A stretch of DNA of 12,670 nt from JBMYQA01 sp049600855 (GCA_049600855.1 JBMYQA010000169.1:1-12670); one strand, 5' to 3'. Shown: positions 1-6,976, counted from the stretch's first letter. Numbers and translations: made by a program. The notes: generated by a model not told the origin, from the sequence alone.

Positions 1-420
1 TCAGAAACGCTGTATGTCAAAGTCATTTATGCACATTACCAACAAGGCTTAGCCATTTTGGAGTTAATGGGCGAATGGAATGACACCTTGTATAATGATG
101 TGATGTTCTTAAAAAGGGAAGTAATTTCCCCCATGATTGATGAAGGAATTACAAAATTTATATTGATTGGTGAAAACATTCTTAACTTTCATGGATCAGA
201 TGATTGTTACTATGAAGAGTGGTTTGAAGAAATTGAAGATGGCTGGATTGCCGCTGTAAACTTTCGCGAACATGTACTAGAGGAATGGAAAAACTATAAC
301 ATTGATTGGTACATTAACTTTGGAGGCGACCTTGATGTGGTAAACTGGCGTACCTTAAAACCATTAAAATTCTATCAAATTATTAATGATTTAATTACGA
401 GAAGAATAGAATTGACCTAA
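1..420 (+). CDS. Conserved protein of unknown function, C-terminal part (5' end outside window)
   Basis: Frame 1 is open from the first base, so this is the last 139 codons of a gene that begins to the left. A TTG at 58 could be read as a start, but the frame continues upstream with protein-like sequence (SETLYVKVIYAHYQQG), so I treat it as partial. The product is soluble in appearance, rich in aromatic and acidic residues (LMGEWNDTLYND, YYEEWFEEIEDGW, WYINFGGDLD), with no signal or membrane segment in the visible part. It reads like a conserved Bacteroidota protein, but I cannot name a domain or function. It ends with TAA at 418-420. The next 240 bases contain no plus-strand gene. Confidence 0.75.
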   Translation, partial: SETLYVKVIYAHYQQGLAILELMGEWNDTLYNDVMFLKREVISPMIDEGITKFILIGENILNFHGSDDCYYEEWFEEIEDGWIAAVNFREHVLEEWKNYNIDWYINFGGDLDVVNWRTLKPLKFYQIINDLITRRIELT

Positions 421-496
421 TTGTCCCCTCTTTTTCCCCAAATATTTTTCATTTTTTATAAAAAATCACCGATTTCCGTGAGGTTTTGCATGATTA

Positions 497-504
497 TATA
501 TTTG
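497..504 (+). promoter_or_regulatory. Candidate Bacteroidota -7 box (TATATTTG)
   Basis: TATATTTG matches the TAnnTTTG -7 element used by the primary sigma factor of Bacteroidota. No good -33 TTTG lies at the usual 17-23 nt upstream; a TTTTG at 484-488 is only 8 nt away. An AT-rich palindrome (451-466) sits upstream, where an UP-like element might be. Transcription would start near 511 and meet the terminator at 576-600, giving a transcript of about 90 nt with no convincing ORF. Confidence 0.35.
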
Positions 505-575
505 ACCTTTGTAGAAAGGAATCCATTCTTTGGAGCCCATTTTATCCATTCTTCAGACAAAGACCGCAATTTTTT

Positions 576-600
576 CCCCTTTTGTTAGGGGCTTTTTTTT
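576..600 (+). terminator. Rho-independent terminator, plus strand
   Basis: CCCCT (576-580) pairs with AGGGG (587-591) around a 6-nt loop. C592 and eight T residues (593-600) follow. This is a classic terminator for plus-strand transcripts, either read-through from the gene ending at 420 or a short RNA starting near 511. The T run lies on one side only, so it does not serve the opposing lipoprotein gene. A second 5-bp hairpin follows immediately at 601-616. Confidence 0.7.
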
Positions 601-616
601 GCCCTTTATTGAGGGC
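601..616 (+). repeat. Second small hairpin next to the terminator
   Basis: GCCCT (601-605) pairs with AGGGC (612-616) around a 6-nt loop, and only TT follows. The left arm can instead pair with AGGGGC (587-592), the right arm of the preceding terminator, so segments 576-580, 587-592, 601-605 and 612-616 can fold in mutually exclusive ways. No plus-strand gene lies downstream for an attenuator to control, so a back-up terminator is the simplest reading. Confidence 0.45.
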
Positions 617-655
617 TTGTCTAAGCTACTTGCCATCAAGGATATTCTCCATCTA

Positions 656-684
656 TTGTGTGATTAATTTCTATTGTCACACAA
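656..684 (-). repeat. 8-bp hairpin spanning the lipoprotein stop codon
   Basis: TTGTGTGA (656-663) and TCACACAA (677-684) are perfect inverted repeats separated by 13 nt. The loop contains the TAA stop of the lipoprotein gene (664-666 on the minus strand). No T run follows on the minus strand, so it is at best a weak terminator or a 3'-end stabilising stem. The half-sites resemble CRP half-sites, but the 13-nt spacing does not fit the 6-nt CRP spacing. Confidence 0.4.
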
Positions 685-1950
685 AATTCTAATTGGCGGC
701 TCAGCTGGATCTAAAAACGTCACAGGGCGACAGGCATACCCCTCTTGCGCTAAGGAGTAAATCATAGTGGGTTTGCCCTTAAACAATTTTCCTACCCATT
801 GCCACTGGATAGTATCTTGCTTTTTTTCTCCTTTAATGGTTAAAGTTGTTGGCCATGAGCCATTTCTATAGGGTACCCTTTCATGAAAAACAATCTGTTT
901 ATCAGCATCAAAAGCCATAAAATAGTAAGCGTCAATGCGTACTTTTCCATGTACTTCCCGCTGCAACCTTTGGGCATAAAAATCCAACTGATCAGTAGAA
1001 AATGCAAATACGTGATCACTGCCTGTCAATAATTTCATGAGATTCTTTGGCAATAAATCAAAGTTGAACTGTTCTGGAAGTGCTTCTTGTGATATTCTCT
1101 CCCAAATCATAGGCTTCACGTGCCCTGTTTGAAAAATATTCTTCGATCCTATATAAACTAAATTAAGGCTGTTTGCACCGTGCTGATTACCCAAATAATC
1201 GTCAGGTAATTTAAGTCCAAGCTGATAATTCATAGCTTCTACATCCTTGTCCCCTTTATGGTACCATTCTACGGTTGCCATTAAGGGTAAATCCTTCACC
1301 TGGTAAGTGTATATTGAGTCTAAAGCAAAGTTGTAGATAAACAACTGGTTTGCTTCGGAAATTCCTAAGCCATTCAGAAAGCTTGATTTATCTGCTTCAG
1401 TAAGCAAAAAGTTATCCTGTCCCAAGCGTTCTGTCGGAATCAATTTCTCTAATTCGCTTTCGTATTGATATCGCTCTGACAAATTCACAAAAGCGCCTAG
1501 CTGTTTATAGTCATTTTGCTCCCAGCTGTGATAGGTAGTCGCCAAATAGAGTTCGATATCAGCATACTGATAAGATGACGACAAAAGCGTATTTATCATA
1601 TAAACCGTATCTTGGTCTTTTTGGATGCCAAACCATTCTCCTTTTAAACTATCATTCTGAACAAATACACCTGTATGCTCAATCACCGTTACAAGTGTAT
1701 TTAAAGGAATTTCACCTACTATTTCCCCATTCGGTTCAGCACAATACTCCGCGCCAGTTTTCACTTTTACATAGTAGGTTTGCGGTCTGATTGAATTGGT
1801 TTCAATGACTTCTTCTCTCGTTGTGCTCGTTAAAGAATCTGATGTTACAATTTCACTTTGTAATATTTCCTTCTTGGATTGAACTTGCTTTTCTTGGCAA
1901 GCCAAAACAAACATTAAAAGTAAGTAAATGAATCGAGTAAGTATTTTCAT
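664..1950 (-). CDS. SH3-like domain lipoprotein, function unknown
   Basis: The product is a predicted lipoprotein of 428 aa. I choose the ATG at 1948-1950, six codons inside the longest frame, because it gives a compact signal sequence: MKILTR, then a hydrophobic stretch, then lipobox VLAC with the lipidated Cys at residue 18. A Ser/Thr/Glu-rich linker follows. Residues about 58-125 look like a bacterial SH3 domain (TYYVKVKTGAEYC, then GEIVGEIPLNTLVTVIE, and a GEWFGI strand), often a cell-wall or ligand-binding module. The remaining 300 residues are mixed alpha/beta and not recognised. The gene begins 35 nt after the stop of the methyltransferase gene on the same strand, so the two probably share a transcript. 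I infer an inner-face or periplasmic location, since Bacteroidota surface-export signals are not evident. Confidence 0.8.
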   Translation of the reverse strand: MKILTRFIYLLLMFVLACQEKQVQSKKEILQSEIVTSDSLTSTTREEVIETNSIRPQTYYVKVKTGAEYCAEPNGEIVGEIPLNTLVTVIEHTGVFVQNDSLKGEWFGIQKDQDTVYMINTLLSSSYQYADIELYLATTYHSWEQNDYKQLGAFVNLSERYQYESELEKLIPTERLGQDNFLLTEADKSSFLNGLGISEANQLFIYNFALDSIYTYQVKDLPLMATVEWYHKGDKDVEAMNYQLGLKLPDDYLGNQHGANSLNLVYIGSKNIFQTGHVKPMIWERISQEALPEQFNFDLLPKNLMKLLTGSDHVFAFSTDQLDFYAQRLQREVHGKVRIDAYYFMAFDADKQIVFHERVPYRNGSWPTTLTIKGEKKQDTIQWQWVGKLFKGKPTMIYSLAQEGYACRPVTFLDPAEPPIRILCDNRN

Positions 1951-1985
1951 GGTGTTGGATGATATCACTTAAGTTTAATGCTTTG

Positions 1986-2735
1986 CTATTCTTTCTCCAC
2001 AATAAATATCATGCGCTCTGACGACTGTTTATCAAAACAAGAAAGTTCATAATCGCCAAAAAGGTGGAGTAATTTCAGGTGAGCAACTTCAAAATAGCGT
2101 CTAAAGTCTTGTTCCGTAAATGCCTGAACGCGCTCTTCAAACTGATACGCCTTCCCCTGATCTTCAAATTCGATCTTCTTGACTATGGCTCCCTCATGAA
2201 TGTGTCTGCTCAAATGAAACACCAAATCGCCCACTACCACCTCATTTTTATACACCAATGCATCAAGCACTTTATAAGTATTGAAAAAATCAATAACTAA
2301 TCTTCCGCCATCTTTCAATCCTGCTGCTGCTGCTTGTAAGGCGATGATGTGTTCTTCTTCCGAAGCAAAATAGCCAAAGCTCGTAAACATGTTTAGAATA
2401 TAATCGAAATATTCCACTTTATATACATCTCGTTTATCGTGAACGGCAAAGTGCAAGCGTTCATTACTAAACTGTTGCGCGTGCTGGATACTTTCTTTAG
2501 ATAAATCGAGTCCCACAACATCGAAGCCTTTTTGGTTGAGGTAAATGGAATGTCTTCCTTTACCACAAGCCAAATCCATGATTTTGTGCTCAGGCGTAAT
2601 GTGTAAAAAGCTAGAGAGATTATCCATAAACCGCTGTGCTTCGGTATCATCTCGGTGCTTATATAAAATATGATAATAAGGAGAGTCGAACCACTCGTCA
2701 AACCACTCCTTCGACTTTGTTTTAGTAGTATTCAT
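1986..2735 (-). CDS. Class I SAM-dependent methyltransferase
   Basis: A 249-aa Rossmann-fold methyltransferase. SAM-binding motif I is DLACGKGRH (residues 54-62). Motif II is VVGLDLS (73-79), with the acidic D77 expected to hold the ribose hydroxyls. A post-II segment FDYILNMFTSFGY (110-122) and the strand GGRLVIDFF (143-151) follow. The N-terminus WFDEWFDSPYYHILYKHRD is a characteristic leader of a small-molecule-type methyltransferase group common in Bacteroidota. The substrate cannot be told from sequence. The ATG at 2733-2735 has no strong Shine-Dalgarno; a TATCTTTG -7 box on the minus strand (2758-2765) would give a leader of only about 15 nt. The lipoprotein gene follows 35 nt downstream and may be co-transcribed. 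The upstream E2 gene is isolated by a terminator. Confidence 0.9.
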   Translation of the reverse strand: MNTTKTKSKEWFDEWFDSPYYHILYKHRDDTEAQRFMDNLSSFLHITPEHKIMDLACGKGRHSIYLNQKGFDVVGLDLSKESIQHAQQFSNERLHFAVHDKRDVYKVEYFDYILNMFTSFGYFASEEEHIIALQAAAAGLKDGGRLVIDFFNTYKVLDALVYKNEVVVGDLVFHLSRHIHEGAIVKKIEFEDQGKAYQFEERVQAFTEQDFRRYFEVAHLKLLHLFGDYELSCFDKQSSERMIFIVEKE

Positions 2736-2757
2736 CGAAAAACAATGATTGTTTCGG

Positions 2758-2765
2758 CAAAGATA
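2758..2765 (-). promoter_or_regulatory. Candidate -7 box for the methyltransferase gene
   Basis: The minus strand reads TATCTTTGC here (2765 down to 2757), an exact TAnnTTTG match with the favoured following C. The predicted start near 2750 leaves a short leader before the ATG at 2735. The only TTTTTG upstream is about 28 nt away, inside the T run of the preceding terminator, which is longer than the usual spacing. The promoter therefore sits directly behind the terminator of the E2 gene. Confidence 0.55.
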
Positions 2766-2790
2766 AACAGGACGCTAAAATTACACGCTA

Positions 2791-2831
2791 CCTCAAAAAG
2801 AAAAAGCCACTTTCTCAAGGAAAATGGCTTT
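2791..2831 (-). terminator. Rho-independent terminator of the E2 gene
   Basis: On the minus strand, AAAGCCA (2831-2825) pairs with TGGCTTT (2809-2803). After one mismatch the stem continues with GAAA/TTTC inside the loop. The tract TTCTTTTTGAGG follows (2802-2791), giving a clear T-rich tail. It lies 34 nt past the E2 stop codon. A separate perfect dyad, CAACCTCTTGAGGTTG (2832-2847), stands just before it and may add to termination or protect the 3' end. Confidence 0.75.
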
Positions 2832-2847
2832 CAACCTCTTGAGGTTG
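2832..2847. repeat. 16-nt perfect palindrome after the E2 gene
   Basis: CAACCTCTTGAGGTTG is its own reverse complement. In RNA it would form a stem of about 6 bp with a CTTG-type tetraloop. It lies between the E2 stop (2865) and the main terminator stem (2803-2831), so it is probably part of the 3' end structure of that transcript. Confidence 0.5.
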
Positions 2848-2864
2848 TTTAAAGTCATTACTAT

Positions 2865-4499
2865 TTATACCAAAATCCTTACAGGATCTTCGAGTAAACT
2901 CTTAAATGTTTGTAAGAATGATGAACCAACTGCACCATCTACTACTCGGTGGTCGCACGACATGGTTACTTTCATGACATTTCCTATCTTAATCTCACCA
3001 TCTTTCACAATTGGTGTTTGCTTGATTCCTCCTACAGCCAAAATACAAGCATCTGGCGGATTGATGATGGCTGTAAATTCTTCAATACCGAACATGCCTA
3101 AGTTGGAGATGGTAAACGTATTGCCTTCCCAATCGGCTGGTTGCAATTTTTTCTCTCGTGCTTTCTTGCCCAATTCTTTTACCTCACCAGAAATCTGCGA
3201 TAAAGATTTAGAATCCGCAAATCGAACAACAGGTACTAAAAGTCCCTCATCCACGGCTACGGCAACACCAATGTGAATGTGATCGTTGTAACGGATTTTA
3301 TCACCTAGCCAAGAAGAGTTTACTTGAGGGTGCTGTCGCAATGATGCGGCGACTGCTTTGATGATGATATCGTTGAATGAAATTTTTACAGGAGCAATTT
3401 CATTCATTCCTTTTCGTGCCTCAATAGCCTTATCCATGTTAATTTCCATGGTGAGGTAAAAATGAGGCGCGGTAAACTTACTTTCTCCCAATCTGCGTGC
3501 AATGACTTTACGCATTTGGGACACGGGTTCTTCCGTAAAGCTTTCTTGGCCAACTGGTGCTGATAACACTCCCGTTGATGCGGCACTTGCCGTAGTAGGT
3601 ACAGGCACATAATTTTCTACATCACGCTTAATCACTCGACCATGATCGCCCGTGCCAGGAATTTTGCTGATGTCAAAGCCTTTCTCTGCTGCTAAGCGTT
3701 TTGCTAAGGGAGAAGCTTTTACCCGACCTCCATTTGATGTGGCAGGAACGGTTGCGGTTGCGGTTTGTGCTGTTGCAGCAGGGGCACTCGCCTTGGCAAC
3801 TTCTTGCTTAGGCGCAGGTGCTTCTTCTTTTTTAACTTCTTCCTTTGCAGCCTGATTTTTTGCTGCTAAGAGTGGTTGATAATCTGTTCCAGCTTCACCA
3901 ATAATGGCAATAATGCCATCTACAGGAACCGAACCACCAGCTTCTACGGCAAGGTATAGAATCGTACCATCTGTATAATTATCTAGCTCCATGGTAGCCT
4001 TATCCGTTTCAACTTCGGCTAAAATGTCACCAGAACTTACGACATCTCCTACTTTCACCAACCAAGAAGAAATCACTCCTTCCGTCATGGTGTCACTCAT
4101 TCGAGGCATGGTAATTACTTCAGCAGGAATGGATGAGGTATCGATGTCTGCTGCTGCGGAACTTTCTACAACCTCTTCAGTAGTTGTTGTCGTTTCAGCC
4201 GCAGCACCATTTCCTACATTTCCACCTTGGTGTTGACTGAGAATTGCCTGAACATCCTCTCCTTCTTCACCAATAATGGCAATCAGACCATCAATGGGTA
4301 CTGCCTCTTTTTCTTGTACGCCAATGTATAAGATGGTACCATCTTCGTAACTTTCGAGTTCCATCGTAGCTTTATCGGTTTCGACTTCAGCCAATATATC
4401 TCCCGAGCTTACTTGATCTCCCACTTTCACTAACCAAGATGCGATCACCCCTTCTGTCATGGTGTCGCTCATTTTGGGCATGGTAATTACTTCAGCCAT
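2865..4499 (-). CDS. pdhC: Pyruvate dehydrogenase complex E2, dihydrolipoyl acetyltransferase
   Basis: The 544-aa E2 core transfers the acetyl group from E1 to coenzyme A through lipoyl arms, linking glycolysis to the TCA cycle in the cytoplasm. Two lipoyl domains are visible: residues 2-80 with ETDKATME (lipoyl Lys43) and 126-205 with the same motif (Lys167). Ala/Pro/Lys/Thr-rich flexible linkers lie at about 90-125 and 212-257. A peripheral subunit-binding domain spans about 259-297 (VKASPLAKRLAAEKG, then GTGDHGRVIKRDV). The catalytic acetyltransferase domain runs from about 325 to the end, with active-site HRVVDG (His517, Asp521). Both the PKMSDTMTEG start and the length fit Bacteroidota PDH E2; a 2-oxoglutarate or branched-chain E2 usually has one lipoyl domain, so PDH is favoured. 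The ATG at 4497-4499 follows AGGA after 4 nt. E1 genes are not in the window, so E2 appears to be transcribed alone. Confidence 0.95.
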   Translation of the reverse strand: MAEVITMPKMSDTMTEGVIASWLVKVGDQVSSGDILAEVETDKATMELESYEDGTILYIGVQEKEAVPIDGLIAIIGEEGEDVQAILSQHQGGNVGNGAAAETTTTTEEVVESSAAADIDTSSIPAEVITMPRMSDTMTEGVISSWLVKVGDVVSSGDILAEVETDKATMELDNYTDGTILYLAVEAGGSVPVDGIIAIIGEAGTDYQPLLAAKNQAAKEEVKKEEAPAPKQEVAKASAPAATAQTATATVPATSNGGRVKASPLAKRLAAEKGFDISKIPGTGDHGRVIKRDVENYVPVPTTASAASTGVLSAPVGQESFTEEPVSQMRKVIARRLGESKFTAPHFYLTMEINMDKAIEARKGMNEIAPVKISFNDIIIKAVAASLRQHPQVNSSWLGDKIRYNDHIHIGVAVAVDEGLLVPVVRFADSKSLSQISGEVKELGKKAREKKLQPADWEGNTFTISNLGMFGIEEFTAIINPPDACILAVGGIKQTPIVKDGEIKIGNVMKVTMSCDHRVVDGAVGSSFLQTFKSLLEDPVRILV

Positions 4500-4570
4500 A
4501 ATATCCTGTTGAAATGTATATGCGTTTTTCTTTTACTCCGTAGTCAACAACTCGTTGCTATTTTCCTGTT

Positions 4571-4578
4571 CAAAAATA
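4571..4578 (-). promoter_or_regulatory. Candidate -7 box for the E2 gene
   Basis: The minus strand reads TATTTTTG, matching TAnnTTTG. A TTTCG lies 17 nt further upstream, a partial match to the -33 element. The distance to the E2 start codon (4499) implies a leader of about 65 nt, for which I see no strong structure. Confidence 0.45.
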
Positions 4579-4759
4579 GTAGAAACTAATGAAATCGAAA
4601 GCCTTATTACTTTCTTTAAAAGGATTCTACTTTTTTTCAATAAGTTGTAGCTTAAAATTGTTCATTTTTAGGTGTAAATCTCTATGCAAATTTGGTAATT
4701 TCTAACATAAAAATATGGCATCGTTTGCATTCGCCCACACAAATAACTGAACTTCCTCC

Positions 4760-4768
4760 TATCTTTGC
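4760..4768 (+). promoter_or_regulatory. Candidate -7 box for rsmF
   Basis: TATCTTTGC is an exact TAnnTTTG match followed by the favoured C. No clear -33 TTTG lies at 17-23 nt; the nearest, 4724-4727, is 32 nt away. Transcription would start near 4775 and give a leader of about 60 nt that contains the 4789-4821 hairpin. Confidence 0.55.
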
Positions 4769-4788
4769 GATAAATGATGATTTCAAAC

Positions 4789-4821
4789 ATGCCAATTTGA
4801 ATAGAAAATAGCGATTGGCAT
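4789..4821 (+). promoter_or_regulatory. Leader hairpin upstream of rsmF
   Basis: ATGCCAAT (4789-4796) and ATTGGCAT (4814-4821) form a perfect 8-bp inverted repeat with a 17-nt loop. The T-rich tract TTTTAATTTTCTT (4821-4833) runs straight into the ATG at 4834. There is no Shine-Dalgarno in that gap. In RNA this is a hairpin plus U-rich tail just before the start codon, so it could act as an attenuator, affect ribosome access, or be a DNA operator downstream of the promoter. The role is inferred; the repeat itself is directly visible. Confidence 0.5.
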
Positions 4822-4833
4822 TTTAATTTTCTT

Positions 4834-6216
4834 ATGGCAGAGCAGCAATTACCAAGTGCTTTCGTAGCACGCATGCAGGAGCAACTAAGGGAAGAATACG
4901 AACAGTTTATCGAAGCATTACAAGCTGATCGCGTGATTTCTTTGCGCATTAATCCAACTAAAACCACTTCACAATTTGATGAACAGGAATTCGTGCCTTG
5001 GTGCAAAGAAGGGCGCTATTTGCCAGAACGCCCAACCTTTGTAAAAGACCCGCTCATCTTCGCAGGAGCGTATTACGTGCAAGAAGCCTCTTCCATGTTT
5101 GTCAGTAAAGTGATGCGGCAAGTGCTGGATTTAGAGCGTCCACTGAAAGTATTAGACTTGTGTGCCGCACCAGGCGGTAAAAGCACGTTAATTAGTTCCT
5201 TATTAACCGAAGACAGTTTACTCATCTCCAATGAATTGGTCAGTAAACGCGTAGTCCCTTTAGTAGAAAACTTAGAACGTTGGGGCAATGCCAATACCAT
5301 TGTTACGAGTAATAGTGCAGAAGATTTCAGTCCCTTAAAACACTTTTTTGATGTGGCTGTAGTAGATGCCCCTTGTTCGGGAGAAGGGATGTTTCGCAAA
5401 GACCCTAAAGCCATCCAACTATGGTCGGAGCATTTGGTCAATATGTGTGCGGTGAGGCAACAACAAATTTTGGAAGATATTGCACCAGCTATTAAACCTG
5501 GTGGCTATTTAATTTACAGTACGTGTACTTTTGCTCCCCAAGAGAATGAAGCGCATATGCGTTGGCTATTAGCATCTGGTGAGTTTGAACCCGTAGACAT
5601 TGATATTGAGGCAAGTTGGGGAATTACCACTACGCAAGTCGCACATGAAGGAAAGCAAGCCACAGGTTACCGCTTCTACTTTCATAAAAGCAAAGGCGAA
5701 GGGTTTTTCCTAACCTGCTTCCGCAAGAAAGGAGAAGATTGGGGACGAACGAAAATTAAATCAAAGAAAAGAGTGAAGGTGGAGTTTTTGCCAAAAAAAT
5801 ACCGTTCCATCATTGAGAAATGGTTAGAAGAACCCGAAAAGTTTGATTTCCTGATTGATGATGACCAAGTTTATGCCTTACCCAAATCTATGGTAACTGA
5901 TTTTAAGTTCTTAATCAACTTTTTAAAATTGAAAAAATACGGTGTTCAGCTTGGGAAATTTAATGGTAAAAAACTCATTCCCTCGCATACGTTAGCGATG
6001 AGCCAGTTACTCCCTAAAGGTTTCCCTAAACTGGAACTCACTTATGGCGAAGCCATTCTTTACTTGAGAAAACAAGAACTCAAAACAGCTACTCAACAGT
6101 TGAGTGGTTGGGCTTTAGCGCAATATCAAGGCCATACACTGGGGTGGTTAAAAGTTTTACCCAATCGCATTAACAACTTTTATCCAATGGAGTTGCGATT
6201 GAGAAAAGAATTTTAA
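4834..6216 (+). CDS. rsmF: RsmF-like rRNA (cytosine-C5-)-methyltransferase
   Basis: A 460-aa member of the NOP2/Sun (RsmB/RsmF) family, which methylates carbon 5 of a cytosine in rRNA using SAM. RsmF of E. coli modifies C1407 of 16S rRNA and is of similar length. The N-terminal region (about 1-100) includes SLRINPTKT and the signature YYVQEASSMF (80-89). The SAM motif I is VLDLCAAPGGKST (106-118). Motif IV is DAPCSGEGMFRKD (178-190), with Cys181 expected to help product release. Motif VI is YSTCTF (228-233), with Cys231 the expected nucleophile. A basic linker (about 296-325) leads to a C-terminal PUA-like part (about 340-460, HTLAMSQ then GWALAQYQGHTLGWLK). All catalytic residues are present. 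The exact rRNA target in this lineage is inferred from the family. No Shine-Dalgarno precedes the ATG. Confidence 0.92.
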   Translation: MAEQQLPSAFVARMQEQLREEYEQFIEALQADRVISLRINPTKTTSQFDEQEFVPWCKEGRYLPERPTFVKDPLIFAGAYYVQEASSMFVSKVMRQVLDLERPLKVLDLCAAPGGKSTLISSLLTEDSLLISNELVSKRVVPLVENLERWGNANTIVTSNSAEDFSPLKHFFDVAVVDAPCSGEGMFRKDPKAIQLWSEHLVNMCAVRQQQILEDIAPAIKPGGYLIYSTCTFAPQENEAHMRWLLASGEFEPVDIDIEASWGITTTQVAHEGKQATGYRFYFHKSKGEGFFLTCFRKKGEDWGRTKIKSKKRVKVEFLPKKYRSIIEKWLEEPEKFDFLIDDDQVYALPKSMVTDFKFLINFLKLKKYGVQLGKFNGKKLIPSHTLAMSQLLPKGFPKLELTYGEAILYLRKQELKTATQQLSGWALAQYQGHTLGWLKVLPNRINNFYPMELRLRKEF

Positions 6217-6310
6217 GAGGCTGTGATTTAAAATGATTGGTTAGTATCAAATCAGTTTTATAATATTGCGCTTATTCAGAATGGGTAATTCTAACGACAA
6301 TCGGTGATTT

Positions 6311-6976
6311 ATGAGCACAGCTACCATTATTTCATTTGCTACTCAAAAGGGAGGTTCGGGTAAAACCACCTTATTGATGCTTACCGCAGCAGCACTTCAC
6401 AATCGAACAGATAAAAAAATATTGGTAGTTGATTCTGACCCACAGCGTTCAGTCAAAGATATTTCTAAAAGCGAGTCAGAAGGAAATGCGAAAGGCTATG
6501 ATGTATTTGCCTTTAATTGGTATCAACCCAATCCTGAGGTAAATTTCGAGAAAGTCTTAAAAATTGCACGTGAAAAGTACGATGTTATTTTGATGGATGT
6601 TCCGGGTAATTTGCGCGGAAAGGAACTCTATTACAGCATTATGTTTTCCGATATTGTGATTGTACCTATTGTTGCCAGTACCCTAGACATCAATGCGACC
6701 TTAGGTTTTTTAGAAAAACTGCCTGAGATGAAAGAAAAGCAAGGAGGTACTTTAGAAGTTTTTGGCGTAATTAATAAAAAGGACGGAACCATAGAACACA
6801 AAAACTTGTATCGCCTCGCTGGTATTGGTGGGATGAGTATTTTTTACTCTCCAATTTCAAACCTTGCGCGCTACAAACGTGGCGTTTCCACCATTTATGA
6901 CATTGCCAACCCAAATGACCGGGAAGACGAATTCAATCGTTATTTTGATGAATTTCGGGCAAAATGTTTCTTTTAA
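6311..6976 (+). CDS. ParA/MinD-family ATPase, orphan
   Basis: A 221-aa deviant-Walker ATPase. The Walker A motif is KGGSGKTT (residues 13-20) with signature Lys13 and catalytic Lys18. The A' motif is VVDSDPQRS (39-47), with the D-x-D-P-Q of ParA proteins, and Walker B is VILMDVPG (92-99). The length matches small ParA proteins that lack an N-terminal DNA-binding domain. Such ATPases position plasmids, chromosomes or large protein assemblies by forming ATP-dependent dimers on the nucleoid. No ParB gene or parS-like sequence is visible next to it, so the cargo is unknown. It starts 94 nt after rsmF. A loose promoter, TTGG-N20-TAATATTG (about 6237-6268), may drive it. The next gene, 228 nt on, is unrecognised. 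The setting alone does not show plasmid or integrative-element origin. Confidence 0.9.
   Translation: MSTATIISFATQKGGSGKTTLLMLTAAALHNRTDKKILVVDSDPQRSVKDISKSESEGNAKGYDVFAFNWYQPNPEVNFEKVLKIAREKYDVILMDVPGNLRGKELYYSIMFSDIVIVPIVASTLDINATLGFLEKLPEMKEKQGGTLEVFGVINKKDGTIEHKNLYRLAGIGGMSIFYSPISNLARYKRGVSTIYDIANPNDREDEFNRYFDEFRAKCFF

Larger units (their letters stand above)
421..663. other. Intergenic region with promoter, palindrome and hairpins
   Basis: This stretch lies between the end of the unknown gene (+) and the end of the lipoprotein gene (-). From left to right it holds a 16-nt perfect AT palindrome (451-466), a Bacteroidota-type -7 box (497-504), two back-to-back GC hairpins around a T8 run (576-616), and the left arm of a third hairpin (656-684). 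A 68-codon open frame at 486-692 (+) has low-complexity content rich in Phe, Leu and Pro, crosses the terminator and runs into the opposing gene, so I do not call it. The layout could be a short independent transcript of about 90 nt (roughly 511-600), or simply a terminator region for the upstream gene. Confidence 0.45.
4500..4833. other. Divergent promoter region between E2 and rsmF
   Basis: This 334-nt gene-free stretch separates two genes transcribed away from each other. It holds a minus-strand -7 box for E2 (4571-4578), a plus-strand -7 box for rsmF (4760-4767) and an 8-bp leader hairpin (4789-4821). Between the promoters lies a nested dyad: AGTAGAA (4578-4584) with TTCTACT (4625-4631), enclosing GAAAG/CTTTC (4597-4601, 4610-4614) and followed by a run of T to 4637. 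No ORF of note or RNA gene is visible; the rest is AT-rich. Confidence 0.6.

Noticed and set aside
656..684. CRP-like binding site
   Set aside because: Half-sites TGTGA/TCACA are present but the spacer is 13 nt instead of 6, and the site lies at the end of a gene rather than at a promoter.
486..692. 68-codon open frame on the plus strand
   Set aside because: Low-complexity Phe/Leu/Pro content, crosses a strong terminator and overlaps the end of the lipoprotein gene. Its start codon falls in the promoter region, so it is not a credible gene.
2393..2701. 102-codon minus-strand frame inside the methyltransferase gene
   Set aside because: It is an alternative frame of the same strand; the methyltransferase frame carries all conserved motifs.
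6230..6259. Possible rsmF terminator, TGATT-N11-AATCA with flanking AAAA/TTTT
   Set aside because: Only 5 bp plus a bulge, AT-rich and without a proper T run; the segment also overlaps the loose promoter for ParA. Too weak to call.
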